Positions 16,947 to 26,262 of a stretch of DNA of 57,425 nucleotides are shown here, piece after piece. The stretch spans positions 1 through 57,425 of the forward strand of contig DDQV01000030.1 in the NCBI GenBank assembly GCA_002342785.1, in the 5' to 3' direction. This stretch comes from Fusobacteriaceae bacterium UBA2433 (lineage in GTDB: Bacteria; Fusobacteriota; Fusobacteriia; Fusobacteriales; Fusobacteriaceae). The notes under the pieces are model-generated. The model was given only the letters and a program-made list of their open reading frames with translations. It had not been told where the DNA came from and did not search any database. Position numbers and translations under genes: made by a program. Positions within the stretch are counted from its first letter, which is position 1. Each line of letters starts with the position of its first letter.

Positions 16947-17203
16947 TTTTTCCCCTATACAATTACATTATATACGTTATACTAATGTATATAAGAAGTA
17001 AAAAACTACTAGTTTACTAAAATATATCAGGATAGAGTTTACCCTTTGAGCTTGACAAATATGAGTTACTTCTTGTTAACTTACTTCCTAAGAAGCTTTT
17101 TTTCATAGACTAAATAAAGAAGTTCTATAAACCCTAAATTACCCAAATTTTTACTTAAAATAAAGCTACTGAGTGACCCTCTAAGGCTATTTTTGATACC
17201 TCT

Positions 17204-17355
17204 AAGGCTATTTTTGAACATTTTTCATTTCTTGCCTCTCAATCCTAATAATATCAGTAGTTACAAGCCTTCATTCTAGGGGGGAGAGATCCTTTAAATG
17301 TATAAATACAAGGGGGAAGTTTTTAGATGAGCTTAGAAGCTAAATTAGAAAAGAT
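17204..17355. repeat. Diverged 150-bp repeat, copy 2
   Basis: Partner of 15981-16130 in the same orientation; the two copies bracket marR. No open frame of note on either strand. Just upstream the 18-bp unit CTCTAAGGCTATTTTTGA is repeated in tandem with a 21-bp period. Confidence 0.6.
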
Positions 17356-17421
17356 ATCTATATTATAGTATATAAAGATCTTTGAAAAATAATGTCTTTA
17401 ATTATTTATATATATTAAAAG

Positions 17422-17456
17422 TCAAAAAGAGTAACCCTTTTGGGTCACTCTTTTTT
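17422..17456 (-). terminator. Terminator of the tex-to-glyS gene run
   Basis: Stem AAAAAGAGTAACCC (17424-17437) / GGGTCACTCTTTTT (17442-17455), one mismatch, four-base loop. It is A/T-flanked on both sides, so it can act in either direction. It sits immediately past the glyS stop. Confidence 0.88.
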
Positions 17457-17458
17457 TA

Positions 17459-19537
17459 TTATTTTGACTCTATTAAACTTAAATTTGCCACTCTATTAAA
17501 TATAATATTTAATGAAGTTAAAAGTGATAATCTATTATTTTTTATATTTTCATCTTTGTCCATTACCATAACCGAATCAAAGAAATTATCTATTATTTCT
17601 TTTCCAGAAAGAATAGTTTTCAAATAAAATAAATAATCATTTTTTCCTAAAATTTCTTCAGATATACTTACAAATTCCATGTAAAAATTATATAAAGATT
17701 TTTCTGCTTTATCTTCTAAAAGCTCTTCACTGACATTTACAGTTCCTTTATAATCTTTAGATATATTTCCAACTCTTTTTAAAAGAGAAACTAATTCATT
17801 AAAGTTTGCATTAGAAGATACTTCTTCTAATGTTAATAATTTTTTTTCTATTTCTAATAAATTTTCATTTTTAACACCTAATACAGCCATTATAAAATCT
17901 TTTCTATATCCTTTATCTAAAAGCACATTTATTATTCTTTGATTCATAAATTCAACTACATCTATTTTTACTTTTTCTTTATCTTTTTTTAATACTCCAT
18001 CTATTTCTAAAACATCAAGACTTAAATTTATAAGTTCTTCTATAGATAAATCTAATTTTGAATCAAATATAATATTAACTATTCCTAGCGCTGATCTTCT
18101 AAGCGCAAATGGATCTTTTGATCCACTTGGGATAACCCCAATACCAAAACAACCAACTAACGTATCTATTCTGTCGCAAATTCCAGTAATTACTCCCTCT
18201 ATATTTTGAGGCAATTTATCTCCTTGATATCTAGGATAATAATGTTCTTCTATTCCTTTAGACACTTTTTCTTTTTCTCCAGATTTAAGTGCATATTCTG
18301 CTCCCATAAATCCTTGTAATTTTGTAAATTCTTTTTCTCCAATCATATTCGAAACTAAATCAGCTTTAGACAATTCTATTGTCCTTAATATATCTTCTTT
18401 ATTTCCTTCAAAACCTAAGATATCTATCAATTTTTCTGCTATTTTTTTACTTCTTTCTATTTTTTGATAAATAGTTCCTAAATCTTTTTGAAACACAACA
18501 TGTTTTAATTTTTCTACATTTTCAGCTAAAGATTTTTTAAGATCTTCTTGATAAAAAAATCTTGCATCAGAAAGTCTAGCTGATAATACTTTTTCATTTC
18601 CTATTCTAACTTTTTCAGAACCATCTATACCATTTCTAACTACTACAAATTTAGGTAATAAATTCCCTTCTGAATCTAAAATCGGGAAATATCTTTGATG
18701 TACTTGCATAGAAATAATAAGTACATCTTGAGGAACTTCTAAAAATTCAGAATTGAATGTTCCCACCATTGGATATGGATATTCTACGAGATTTGTTACT
18801 TCATCTAAGAGTTCATTTTCAATAATTACTTTTTCTCCTACTGATGAACAATTTTTATTGATCATTTCAACGATCATATTTTTTCTTTCTTCAATATCAA
18901 TAATTACATTATTTTTTCTTACTTTTTCAAAATAATCTTCTATACTAGTCACAGAAAACTCTTTTTCTCCGAAAAATCTATGTCCTCTAGAGACTAATGC
19001 ACTTTTATACCCTTCCACTTCAAATTCAATTAAATCACTATCTACTAAAGCTAAAATCCATTGAATTGGTCTCGCAAATTTCATTTTTTTATTTGACCAT
19101 TTCATAGATTTAGGAAAAGTTAACCCTTCTACTAATCCTTTTAAAGCCCCTGGTAATAATGTTTTAGTTTCTTTTCCTTCTACAAATTTTTTAGCTGCAA
19201 TATATTCTCCCTTAGGAGTTTCTATTATCTCTAGTTCCGTAGCTTCTACACCTTGAGATTTTGCAAATCCCATTCCTGCTTTCGTAAGATCACCATTTGA
19301 TCCAAAAGCAATATGCTTTGCAGGTCCTTGATTTAATATATTTAAATCTTCTTGTTTTTCTATTAAGTTTGATATTGATAATATTAATCTTCTTGGAGTT
19401 CCATATGTTTTTAAATTTTCAAAAACTATTCTATTTTCTTTTAAATAAGTTTTCATATTTTTTTCTAAGTCATTTAATGCAGGTTTTAAAAACCTTGCAG
19501 GTATCTCTTCCATACCAATTTCTAATAAAATATTCAT
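17459..19537 (-). CDS. glyS: Glycyl-tRNA synthetase beta subunit
   Basis: Beta chain of the bacterial alpha2-beta2 glycyl-tRNA synthetase; it binds tRNA(Gly). Starts with the typical LLEIGMEEIPARFLKPAL and contains the beta-subunit blocks GTPRRL, SMKWSNKKMKFARPIQW, LVEYPYPMVGTF, QVHQRYFPI and GSKDPFALRR. 692 residues, full length. ATG 19537 has AGAGGTG upstream. Follows glyQ by about 65 bases. No T-box leader is seen before either subunit. Confidence 0.97.
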   Translation of the reverse strand: MNILLEIGMEEIPARFLKPALNDLEKNMKTYLKENRIVFENLKTYGTPRRLILSISNLIEKQEDLNILNQGPAKHIAFGSNGDLTKAGMGFAKSQGVEATELEIIETPKGEYIAAKKFVEGKETKTLLPGALKGLVEGLTFPKSMKWSNKKMKFARPIQWILALVDSDLIEFEVEGYKSALVSRGHRFFGEKEFSVTSIEDYFEKVRKNNVIIDIEERKNMIVEMINKNCSSVGEKVIIENELLDEVTNLVEYPYPMVGTFNSEFLEVPQDVLIISMQVHQRYFPILDSEGNLLPKFVVVRNGIDGSEKVRIGNEKVLSARLSDARFFYQEDLKKSLAENVEKLKHVVFQKDLGTIYQKIERSKKIAEKLIDILGFEGNKEDILRTIELSKADLVSNMIGEKEFTKLQGFMGAEYALKSGEKEKVSKGIEEHYYPRYQGDKLPQNIEGVITGICDRIDTLVGCFGIGVIPSGSKDPFALRRSALGIVNIIFDSKLDLSIEELINLSLDVLEIDGVLKKDKEKVKIDVVEFMNQRIINVLLDKGYRKDFIMAVLGVKNENLLEIEKKLLTLEEVSSNANFNELVSLLKRVGNISKDYKGTVNVSEELLEDKAEKSLYNFYMEFVSISEEILGKNDYLFYLKTILSGKEIIDNFFDSVMVMDKDENIKNNRLSLLTSLNIIFNRVANLSLIESK

Positions 19538-19602
19538 TCTTCACCTCTATTTTTTTATTGTGATCTTTTAACTAAACCTCTTTAAGATTTAAGATTTTAT
19601 TT

Positions 19603-20472
19603 TTATTTTTTCAAAAGAGGGTAACCTAAGTCTTTCCTTGCTTGTAAAAATACTTCTGCACATCTTTTCGACATATTTCTAACTCTTAATATATAAGATT
19701 GTCTTTCTGTTACTGAAATAGCCCCTCTAGCATCTAACACATTAAAAATATGAGATCCCCTTAATACTAGATCATAAGCTGGAAATACTAATCCTTGGTC
19801 TAATATTTTTTTAGCTTCAGCTTCACAGTCATCAAACCATCTAAAATGCATATCTAAATCAGCTATTTCAAATGAATATTTTGATTGTTCGTATTCATAT
19901 TGTAATCTCATATCTCCATATTTAATTCCAGGTGCCCATTCTAGATCATAAACACTTTCTTTTTCTTGAATGTATAGTGCTATCCTTTCTAAACCATAAG
20001 TAATTTCAACTGGTGTAATATCTAGTTCAATTCCTCCTACCTGTTGAAAATAAGTAAACTGAGTTATTTCCATACCATCTAACCATACTTCCCAACCTAA
20101 TCCCCATGCACCTAAAGTCGGAGATTCCCAATCATCTTCTACAAATCTAATATCATGCTTTAACGGATCTATTCCTAACATTTTTAAACTATCTAAATAA
20201 AGTTCTTGAATATCAAGTGGTGATGGTTTCATTATCACTTGAAATTGATGATGTTGGTATACTCTATTTGGATTTTCACCGTATCGACCATCTTTTGGTC
20301 TTCTTGATGGTTCTACATAAGCTGTGCTCCAAGGCTCAGGTCCTAATGCCATTAATGTAGTATTAGGATTAAATGTTCCTGCACCTGTTTCTATATCATA
20401 TGGATTTCCTATTACACATCCTTTTGATGCCCAAAATTGTTGTAACGTCATTATCATATCTTGAAAATTCAT
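19603..20472 (-). CDS. glyQ: Glycyl-tRNA synthetase alpha subunit
   Basis: Catalytic alpha chain that makes glycyl-adenylate. Begins with the family-typical MNFQDMIMTLQQFWASKGC and contains GAGTFNP, EPWSTAYVEPSRRP, YQHHQFQVIMKP and WLDGMEITQFTYFQQ. 289 residues. The start is ATG 20472 with AGGAGG five bases upstream; a 15-codon upstream extension has no family counterpart. Part of the aminoacyl-tRNA synthetase run with ileS and lspA. Confidence 0.97.
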   Translation of the reverse strand: MNFQDMIMTLQQFWASKGCVIGNPYDIETGAGTFNPNTTLMALGPEPWSTAYVEPSRRPKDGRYGENPNRVYQHHQFQVIMKPSPLDIQELYLDSLKMLGIDPLKHDIRFVEDDWESPTLGAWGLGWEVWLDGMEITQFTYFQQVGGIELDITPVEITYGLERIALYIQEKESVYDLEWAPGIKYGDMRLQYEYEQSKYSFEIADLDMHFRWFDDCEAEAKKILDQGLVFPAYDLVLRGSHIFNVLDARGAISVTERQSYILRVRNMSKRCAEVFLQARKDLGYPLLKK

Positions 20473-20527
20473 TCTTGCCTCCTTAATAACCTTCTTTTGC
20501 AGTTGGTCTTTTTTCATATTACAAAAT

Positions 20528-21007
20528 TTATTTGAGAAAAGAATTAATTTTTTTATGTTTCTTCTTTCTCTCCAATATAATTACTTCTAGTATTAATAAA
20601 AATACTCCTATATTAATCCAAACATCTGCCATATTAAATACAAACTTCCAAAGACCTCTAAAATCTAAAAAATCGACTACAAAACCTCTATATATTCTAT
20701 CTATCATATTGCCAATAGCACCTGCTAATATAAATGCATATGCATATTTTGAAATTACTTCGTGAGGCTTTAATTGTTTTATCATAAAATATATTATCCC
20801 TAATATGGCTACTATAGCTACTATACTAATAGTTTTTATCTCTCCTTGGAACATTCCAAAAGCCATACCATGGTTTTTTACATAGGTTATATGAAAAAAA
20901 TCATTTAAGATCCCTATGGTATCTCCTTCAAACATAGACCTCGCTACTAATTCTTTAGTCCATTGATCTACTCCTAGAAGAAATACAATTAAAATAATTA
21001 ATTTCAT
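20528..21007 (-). CDS. lspA: Lipoprotein signal peptidase II
   Basis: Inner-membrane aspartyl protease that removes signal peptides from diacylglyceryl-modified prolipoproteins. Four membrane segments and the family motifs DQWTKELV, KNHGMAFGMF, GNMIDRIYRGFVVDFLDF and FNMADVWINIG; the two catalytic aspartates are in the last two. 159 residues. ATG 21007 has AGGAGG upstream. The ileS-lspA pairing is common in bacteria. Confidence 0.96.
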   Translation of the reverse strand: MKLIILIVFLLGVDQWTKELVARSMFEGDTIGILNDFFHITYVKNHGMAFGMFQGEIKTISIVAIVAILGIIYFMIKQLKPHEVISKYAYAFILAGAIGNMIDRIYRGFVVDFLDFRGLWKFVFNMADVWINIGVFLLILEVIILERKKKHKKINSFLK

Positions 21008-21031
21008 CTTTAATCCTCCTATTTTAAGTTA

Positions 21032-21066
21032 GAAGAGAGAGGATAGATTGAAATCTTTCCTCTCTC
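21032..21066 (-). terminator. Strong hairpin between ileS and lspA
   Basis: 15-bp stem with one mismatch (21035-21049 with 21052-21066) and a two-base apical gap. There is no real T-run after it, so it may be a partial terminator or an mRNA processing or stability element. Confidence 0.45.
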
Positions 21067-21094
21067 CTCCTAATAACTTAATTATACTTGATTT

Positions 21095-23896
21095 CTATTT
21101 GGTCATTACATCTGTACATCTAGGACAAACATCAGCATATTCTGAATTTGTTCCTAAGTGCTCAGAATATTTCCAACATCTTTCACATTTTTCTCCAGTT
21201 GCATGGCTTACTCTTAAACTTAACCCTTCTATTTCTTCTGCTACTGTAAACCCTTCTGCCACTTCATCTACAATCTCAAATTGAGATACTAAAAATACCA
21301 TCTCTAATAGATCTTTATTAGATGTAACAAAAGTTTTTAATTCTTCATTTGCTACACATAATTCTAATTTTGCATCAAGTGCGTTACCAATTATTTTATC
21401 TTCACCTTGTCTAGCTTTTTCTAATACTTTATTTATTTCTTTTCTAAGTTTTGAAATCTTATCCCACTTAGTTCCTAATTCTTCATTTATCCATTTAGGA
21501 TTAGCTTCATACCAAGATGTAAGTAATACTGAATCTACATCTTTAGCTGCCTCTGGTAATTTACCCCAAATTTCTTCTGCTGTAAATGATAATACTGGAG
21601 AAATCATCTTAGTCATAGCTAGTAATACTTCATACATAACAGTTTGAGCTGACCTTCTAGCAACTGAATCTATTTTTTCTACATATAATCTATCTTTGAT
21701 TATATCAAGATAAAAAGCTGACATTTCCATCCCTGCAAAATAATGAACATCATTAAATAAATTATAAAATTCATATTTATCATAATTAGCTGTTACATTA
21801 GTTTTTAAAGTTTCTAATCTATGTAACGCCCATCTATCTATCTCTGTTAAATCTTCATAAGCTACTTTATCTGTTTCAGGATTAAAATCATTAATATTTC
21901 CTAAAATATATCTAGCTGTATTTCTAACTCTTCTATAAGATTCAGAAATTTGTTTAATTGCATTATCAGATATTCTTACATCATCACTATAGTCTACTGA
22001 TGCACACCATAATCTTAAGATATCTGCTCCATATGTATTTATTATATCCATAGGATCTACTGTATTTCCTACTGATTTAGACATCTTTCTACCATTTTTA
22101 TCATTTACAAATCCATGAGTTAAAATAGCTTTATAAGGTGCGTCTCCTGTTGAACCAATAGAAGTTAATAATGAAGTTTGGAACCAACCTCTATGTTGAT
22201 CTGAACCTTCTAAATATAAATCCGCAGGTCTTCTTAAGTTGTCTCTTGTATTTAATACACTTCTATGAGATACACCTGAATCAAACCATACATCCATAAT
22301 ATTTGTTTCTTTTCTAAGTTCTATACCTTTTAAATTATATTTTTCTAACAATTCTTCACCTATTAATTCTTCAGCTGAATATTTTACCCATGCAACTGAT
22401 CCTTCTTTTTTAACCAATTCAATAACTTTATCAGCTATTTCAGAATTAAATATTACTTCTCCAGTCTTATTTTTATAAAAAATAGGAATATGTACTCCCC
22501 AAGTTCTTTGTCTCGAGATACACCAATCAGGTCTGTTTTCCATCATAGTAGTTAATCTATTTCTTCCCCATGCAGGTAAAAATTCTACGTTTTCAAGTGC
22601 TTTTAAAGCTTTTTCTCTAATATCTGAACCTTCTATCTTTACAAACCATTGTTCAGTTGCTCTAAATATTACAGGTGTCTTACTTCTCCAATCATGAGGA
22701 TAAGAATGTTCTATTACTTCAGTATGTAATAAATGACCAGTTTCTTTAGTATATTCTAAAATAGCTTTATTTGCTTTTTCATAATACATTCCAGCAAATC
22801 TTTCTCCAGCTTCATCTGTTAAATGACCATCTTGGTCTACTGGACAAATTACTTCTATACCATATCTTATAGATACCACATAGTCATCTTGACCATGTCC
22901 TGGAGCTGTATGAACACAACCAGTTCCTGCTTCTAAAGTTACGTGATCACCTAAGATAATTAATCCTGTTCTATCTAAAAATGGATGTTTATAAGTTAAC
23001 TTTTCTAATTCAGCACCTTTAAATTTTTTGATTAATTCAGCACCTTCTATTTCCATATCAGCTAATGCCTTTTCTGCTAACCCTTCTGCTAATACTAAAT
23101 TTCCTTTATGTGTTTTATAAATACCATAATCAAATTTTTCATTTAAACAAATAGCCATATTAGCAGGTATTGTCCAAGGAGTTGTCGTCCAAATAACAAA
23201 TGAAGCTTCATCTACACCCATTGCTTCTAATGCATCGGGATTAGCCTCCATTTTAAGAAACATAGTAGGAGATTTATGATTATGATATTCTATCTCTGCT
23301 TCTGCAAGAGCTGTTTTACTTACAGGAGACCAGTGTATAGGCTTTAAACCTTTAAAAATATATCCATTTTCATATAACTCTTTAAATACTTCTAATTGTT
23401 CTGCTTCATATTCTGGATTTAAAGTTAGATAAGGTCTATCCCACTCTCCTAATATTCCAAGTCTTTTAAATCCTTCTTTTTGCTTTTCAACCCATTTTTT
23501 TGCATATTTAGTACATTTTTCTCTAATTTTTTGAGGATGCATACCTTTTATTTTATCTCCTAATTCCTCTGCAACTTTAAATTCAATAGGTAATCCATGA
23601 GTATCCCAACCTGGAACGTATGGTGCATCAAAACCTTGTAATCGTTTATACTTTAATATAATATCTTTTAATATTTTATTTAGTGCATGTCCAATATGGA
23701 TATCTCCATTAGCATATGGAGGCCCATCATGCAATATAAATTTTTTAGCACCTTCCTTTAAACTCTTTTCATATATTTTTTGTTTTCTCCAAACATTTAA
23801 CATCTGAGGCTCTTTACCAGTTAAATTGGCCCTCATTTGAAAACTTGTTTTTGGAAGATTCAGGGTTTTCCCATAATCTTTTTTCTCTTCAGACAT
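21095..23896 (-). CDS. ileS: Isoleucyl-tRNA synthetase
   Basis: Class I synthetase with editing domain. HIGH is at 67-70 (DGPPYANGDIHIGH) and KMSKS in GRKMSKSVGN. The editing domain has TTPWTIPAN and the C-terminus has a zinc motif (CERCWKYSEH ... CPRC), typical of the bacterial form. 933 residues. ATG 23896 follows GGAGG. Its first eight bases overlap the end of the histidine kinase gene, so the two are translationally coupled. No T-box is found. Confidence 0.97.
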   Translation of the reverse strand: MSEEKKDYGKTLNLPKTSFQMRANLTGKEPQMLNVWRKQKIYEKSLKEGAKKFILHDGPPYANGDIHIGHALNKILKDIILKYKRLQGFDAPYVPGWDTHGLPIEFKVAEELGDKIKGMHPQKIREKCTKYAKKWVEKQKEGFKRLGILGEWDRPYLTLNPEYEAEQLEVFKELYENGYIFKGLKPIHWSPVSKTALAEAEIEYHNHKSPTMFLKMEANPDALEAMGVDEASFVIWTTTPWTIPANMAICLNEKFDYGIYKTHKGNLVLAEGLAEKALADMEIEGAELIKKFKGAELEKLTYKHPFLDRTGLIILGDHVTLEAGTGCVHTAPGHGQDDYVVSIRYGIEVICPVDQDGHLTDEAGERFAGMYYEKANKAILEYTKETGHLLHTEVIEHSYPHDWRSKTPVIFRATEQWFVKIEGSDIREKALKALENVEFLPAWGRNRLTTMMENRPDWCISRQRTWGVHIPIFYKNKTGEVIFNSEIADKVIELVKKEGSVAWVKYSAEELIGEELLEKYNLKGIELRKETNIMDVWFDSGVSHRSVLNTRDNLRRPADLYLEGSDQHRGWFQTSLLTSIGSTGDAPYKAILTHGFVNDKNGRKMSKSVGNTVDPMDIINTYGADILRLWCASVDYSDDVRISDNAIKQISESYRRVRNTARYILGNINDFNPETDKVAYEDLTEIDRWALHRLETLKTNVTANYDKYEFYNLFNDVHYFAGMEMSAFYLDIIKDRLYVEKIDSVARRSAQTVMYEVLLAMTKMISPVLSFTAEEIWGKLPEAAKDVDSVLLTSWYEANPKWINEELGTKWDKISKLRKEINKVLEKARQGEDKIIGNALDAKLELCVANEELKTFVTSNKDLLEMVFLVSQFEIVDEVAEGFTVAEEIEGLSLRVSHATGEKCERCWKYSEHLGTNSEYADVCPRCTDVMTK

Positions 23897-26261
23897 TCAT
23901 ATCCTCCTTATATCTATTTAAAATTATTTTTATCTCTGCTCCTTCACCGAGTTTTGATTTTATTTTTATAATCCCTCTATGACTACTAATTATCTTATTC
24001 GCAATAGCAAGACCTAACCCAGATGATTCTTCATTTCCACTAGAAAATGGTTCAAATAAATTTTCTCCTAAAGCATTTACAGAAATTCCTGAACCATTAT
24101 CAAGAATTTTTATTGCTATGTTTTCTTTATTTATTTTAGAGATTATATTTATCCTACCATTTGCAACTCCAATTATTGCATTTAGTGCATTATTTATAAT
24201 CTCTCTAAAGGCTTTTGTAAGTTCTATAGAATCTCCTAAAAAATCTGCTTCTTCACTTAAAAATAAAGAAATATCTCTATTCGGATTGCATCTAACGTAG
24301 CTTTCTACTACCTCAGTTAAAAATTTATTGATTTTTAATTTCTCAAAATTATACTCCTTTTTATCGGAATAATCAAATAATATCAAGTCTTCTCTATTGA
24401 TACTGCAGATCTCATCTCTAAATTCTTTAAAAGCACTGCCATTTATTTTATTATTTTTATAAAGTTTCATTACCATAAGGGTATATTTTTTAATTACTTT
24501 GTTTCTTCTATAAATAATTTTTTTAAACATACGGCCTATAGCAACATCTCTTTCACTAATTATTTTTTCCATTCCAATTTGCCTATTTTCATAATGTATT
24601 CCAACATTTAATAAAATTACATTAAATAATTCAACATCTTCAAGTTCTATTCTTCTACCAGAAATATAATTATCAACTAAGATACACCCTACATTTTTAT
24701 TTCCATTAAAGATTGGTAATATCATAAAATTATTTAGTCCAAATCCCATTAAAAGTTCACTTCCTAAATATATCTTATATCCTCTTATATTTTGAAAAAT
24801 AATTTTTTTCTCTGATATTGCTTTATGAAATAGATTATCATCATTTTTTATTTTAATCAATGGAACTATTTCTTTCATAGTTTCATATCTTAAATCAAAA
24901 CTAGAAAGTTTATCTTCTTTTAATATATTTCTATTTTTTCTAATTCCACTACCAACTAAACAACCTTGCTCATTACTATATTCAAAAAATATTGCTCTAT
25001 CATAATTTAAGCCCACTCCAGAAGTAAAACCTTTTAGAACAGTATCTATTATTCCACTGTCGTTAGGTTCTTTTCTTACACCTAAAAGAAGTTTTTGTAC
25101 TGCTTCTACCCTATGAATATAATCCTTTAATTTTTCATTTTGATCTTCCAGTATAAAATTATTATTTTTTAATCTTTCCACCATTTTTTTTATAGCTAAA
25201 CTCAAAATTTTTATTTCATTTGTTCCATTTAATCTTACATCTCTATCTAAGTTTCCTGATGCTATATCGTCTACAGCTAAGGATAGTTCTTCTAAAGGCA
25301 TAAGTAGTTGTTTAAATGTTCCATTTATTATAAATGAATTAAGCAATATCAAAATTATGGTAGCTAACATTATTAAAGACATAGTATCCATTTTAAATTT
25401 AGTTAATGCTGGCTCTGCTAAACTGAGTACTAGATAACCAACTTCTTCATCAAAAACATTCAATACTGATCTTGAAACAATATTATAGTCTATTCCTTGA
25501 ATAATTATACTTTTAACATTATATTCTTTTTGATTTAATTTTATTAACTTAGGTTTTTCTTTTTTTAATCTATTTAAGTCAATATCATTTAAAGATGAAG
25601 GCTCTCTTGTTTGATATAGCCTTATATCTTCTACATCAGCATGATCTGCCACCATAAGATATTTATTTCCTCTAAAATAATCTTCTCCTAAAGGAATTTC
25701 TACTAAAACAGCATAAACCTCTTTATTTCCAACTACAGGAACTACGATCTCATAATAAAATTTTTCATCTAATTTATCATATATAACAGAATTTATTGTT
25801 ATAGATAATTTATTTTCCATAATTCTCAATTTTTTAATAAATTTATTATTCATCTGGGAAGTTATTCCATTTTCGTCTAATATTAATCCATTTTTTCCTA
25901 TAATAGAAAGTTTAGATTCGTTGTATAGACTAAAATTTTTAGATATCAATTCTTTTTTCATATTTTTATAAATTTCTTTATTTTCTTCTGGCATTCGAAT
26001 TGAAGCTGTAAAGAGGTCTTCCTCTATAAATTCTTCAGAATTAACTAGTTTAATAAGTTCATTTATAAATTCAGTATTCCTTATACTCAACATATCTTCT
26101 ATCACTTGAAATTTTTCTACAGCTTTAATGGAAAAATTTTTTTCTAATTCTTTGAATACAAAAATAACAACTAATCCTACTATAGTTAGACCTGTAAGAA
26201 GCATAGATAAATCGTTATATAATATTGTTTTAAAAAGTAATGAATCTCTTTTTAATTTCAT
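23889..26261 (-). CDS. Membrane sensor histidine kinase-like protein lacking the phosphoacceptor His
   Basis: 790 residues: membrane helix about 19-36, an extracytoplasmic sensor region to about 290, second helix 292-312, HAMP (312-370), a GAF-like domain (about 400-555) and a C-terminal HATPase. The ATP-binding boxes are intact: N box EIINNALNA (687-695), G1 DNGSG (721-725), G2 SGLGLA (747-752). Between His556 and the HATPase there is not a single histidine, so the usual H box is missing, and no response regulator is nearby. ATG 26261 starts one base after the tex stop, its AAGGACT lying inside tex; its own end overlaps ileS. It could be an ATP-dependent signalling protein working without His-Asp transfer. 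The ligand is unknown. Confidence 0.85.
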   Translation of the reverse strand: MKLKRDSLLFKTILYNDLSMLLTGLTIVGLVVIFVFKELEKNFSIKAVEKFQVIEDMLSIRNTEFINELIKLVNSEEFIEEDLFTASIRMPEENKEIYKNMKKELISKNFSLYNESKLSIIGKNGLILDENGITSQMNNKFIKKLRIMENKLSITINSVIYDKLDEKFYYEIVVPVVGNKEVYAVLVEIPLGEDYFRGNKYLMVADHADVEDIRLYQTREPSSLNDIDLNRLKKEKPKLIKLNQKEYNVKSIIIQGIDYNIVSRSVLNVFDEEVGYLVLSLAEPALTKFKMDTMSLIMLATIILILLNSFIINGTFKQLLMPLEELSLAVDDIASGNLDRDVRLNGTNEIKILSLAIKKMVERLKNNNFILEDQNEKLKDYIHRVEAVQKLLLGVRKEPNDSGIIDTVLKGFTSGVGLNYDRAIFFEYSNEQGCLVGSGIRKNRNILKEDKLSSFDLRYETMKEIVPLIKIKNDDNLFHKAISEKKIIFQNIRGYKIYLGSELLMGFGLNNFMILPIFNGNKNVGCILVDNYISGRRIELEDVELFNVILLNVGIHYENRQIGMEKIISERDVAIGRMFKKIIYRRNKVIKKYTLMVMKLYKNNKINGSAFKEFRDEICSINREDLILFDYSDKKEYNFEKLKINKFLTEVVESYVRCNPNRDISLFLSEEADFLGDSIELTKAFREIINNALNAIIGVANGRINIISKINKENIAIKILDNGSGISVNALGENLFEPFSSGNEESSGLGLAIANKIISSHRGIIKIKSKLGEGAEIKIILNRYKEDMNV

Positions 26262-26262
26262 T

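Larger units (their letters stand above)
16727..17458. other. Gene-free accessory region upstream of marR
   Basis: No credible gene in about 730 bases. It holds an IS200/IS605-like left-end fragment (16878-16946), an imperfect palindrome (TACATTA 16964-16970 / TAATGTA 16983-16989), a tandem 18-bp duplication (CTCTAAGGCTATTTTTGA at 179-196 and 200-217 of the 17-kb block), repeat copy 2 and the glyS terminator. The pattern is that of decayed mobile DNA. Confidence 0.6.

Noticed and set aside
20473..20517. Longer N-terminus for glyQ
   Set aside because: The family starts at MNFQD, and AGGAGG is correctly placed for ATG 20472; the extra 15 codons cross that ribosome binding site.
17459..23896. 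T-box leaders for glyQS and ileS
   Set aside because: The gaps before these genes are short, ileS overlaps the kinase gene, and no AGGGTGG-type T-box sequence was seen.
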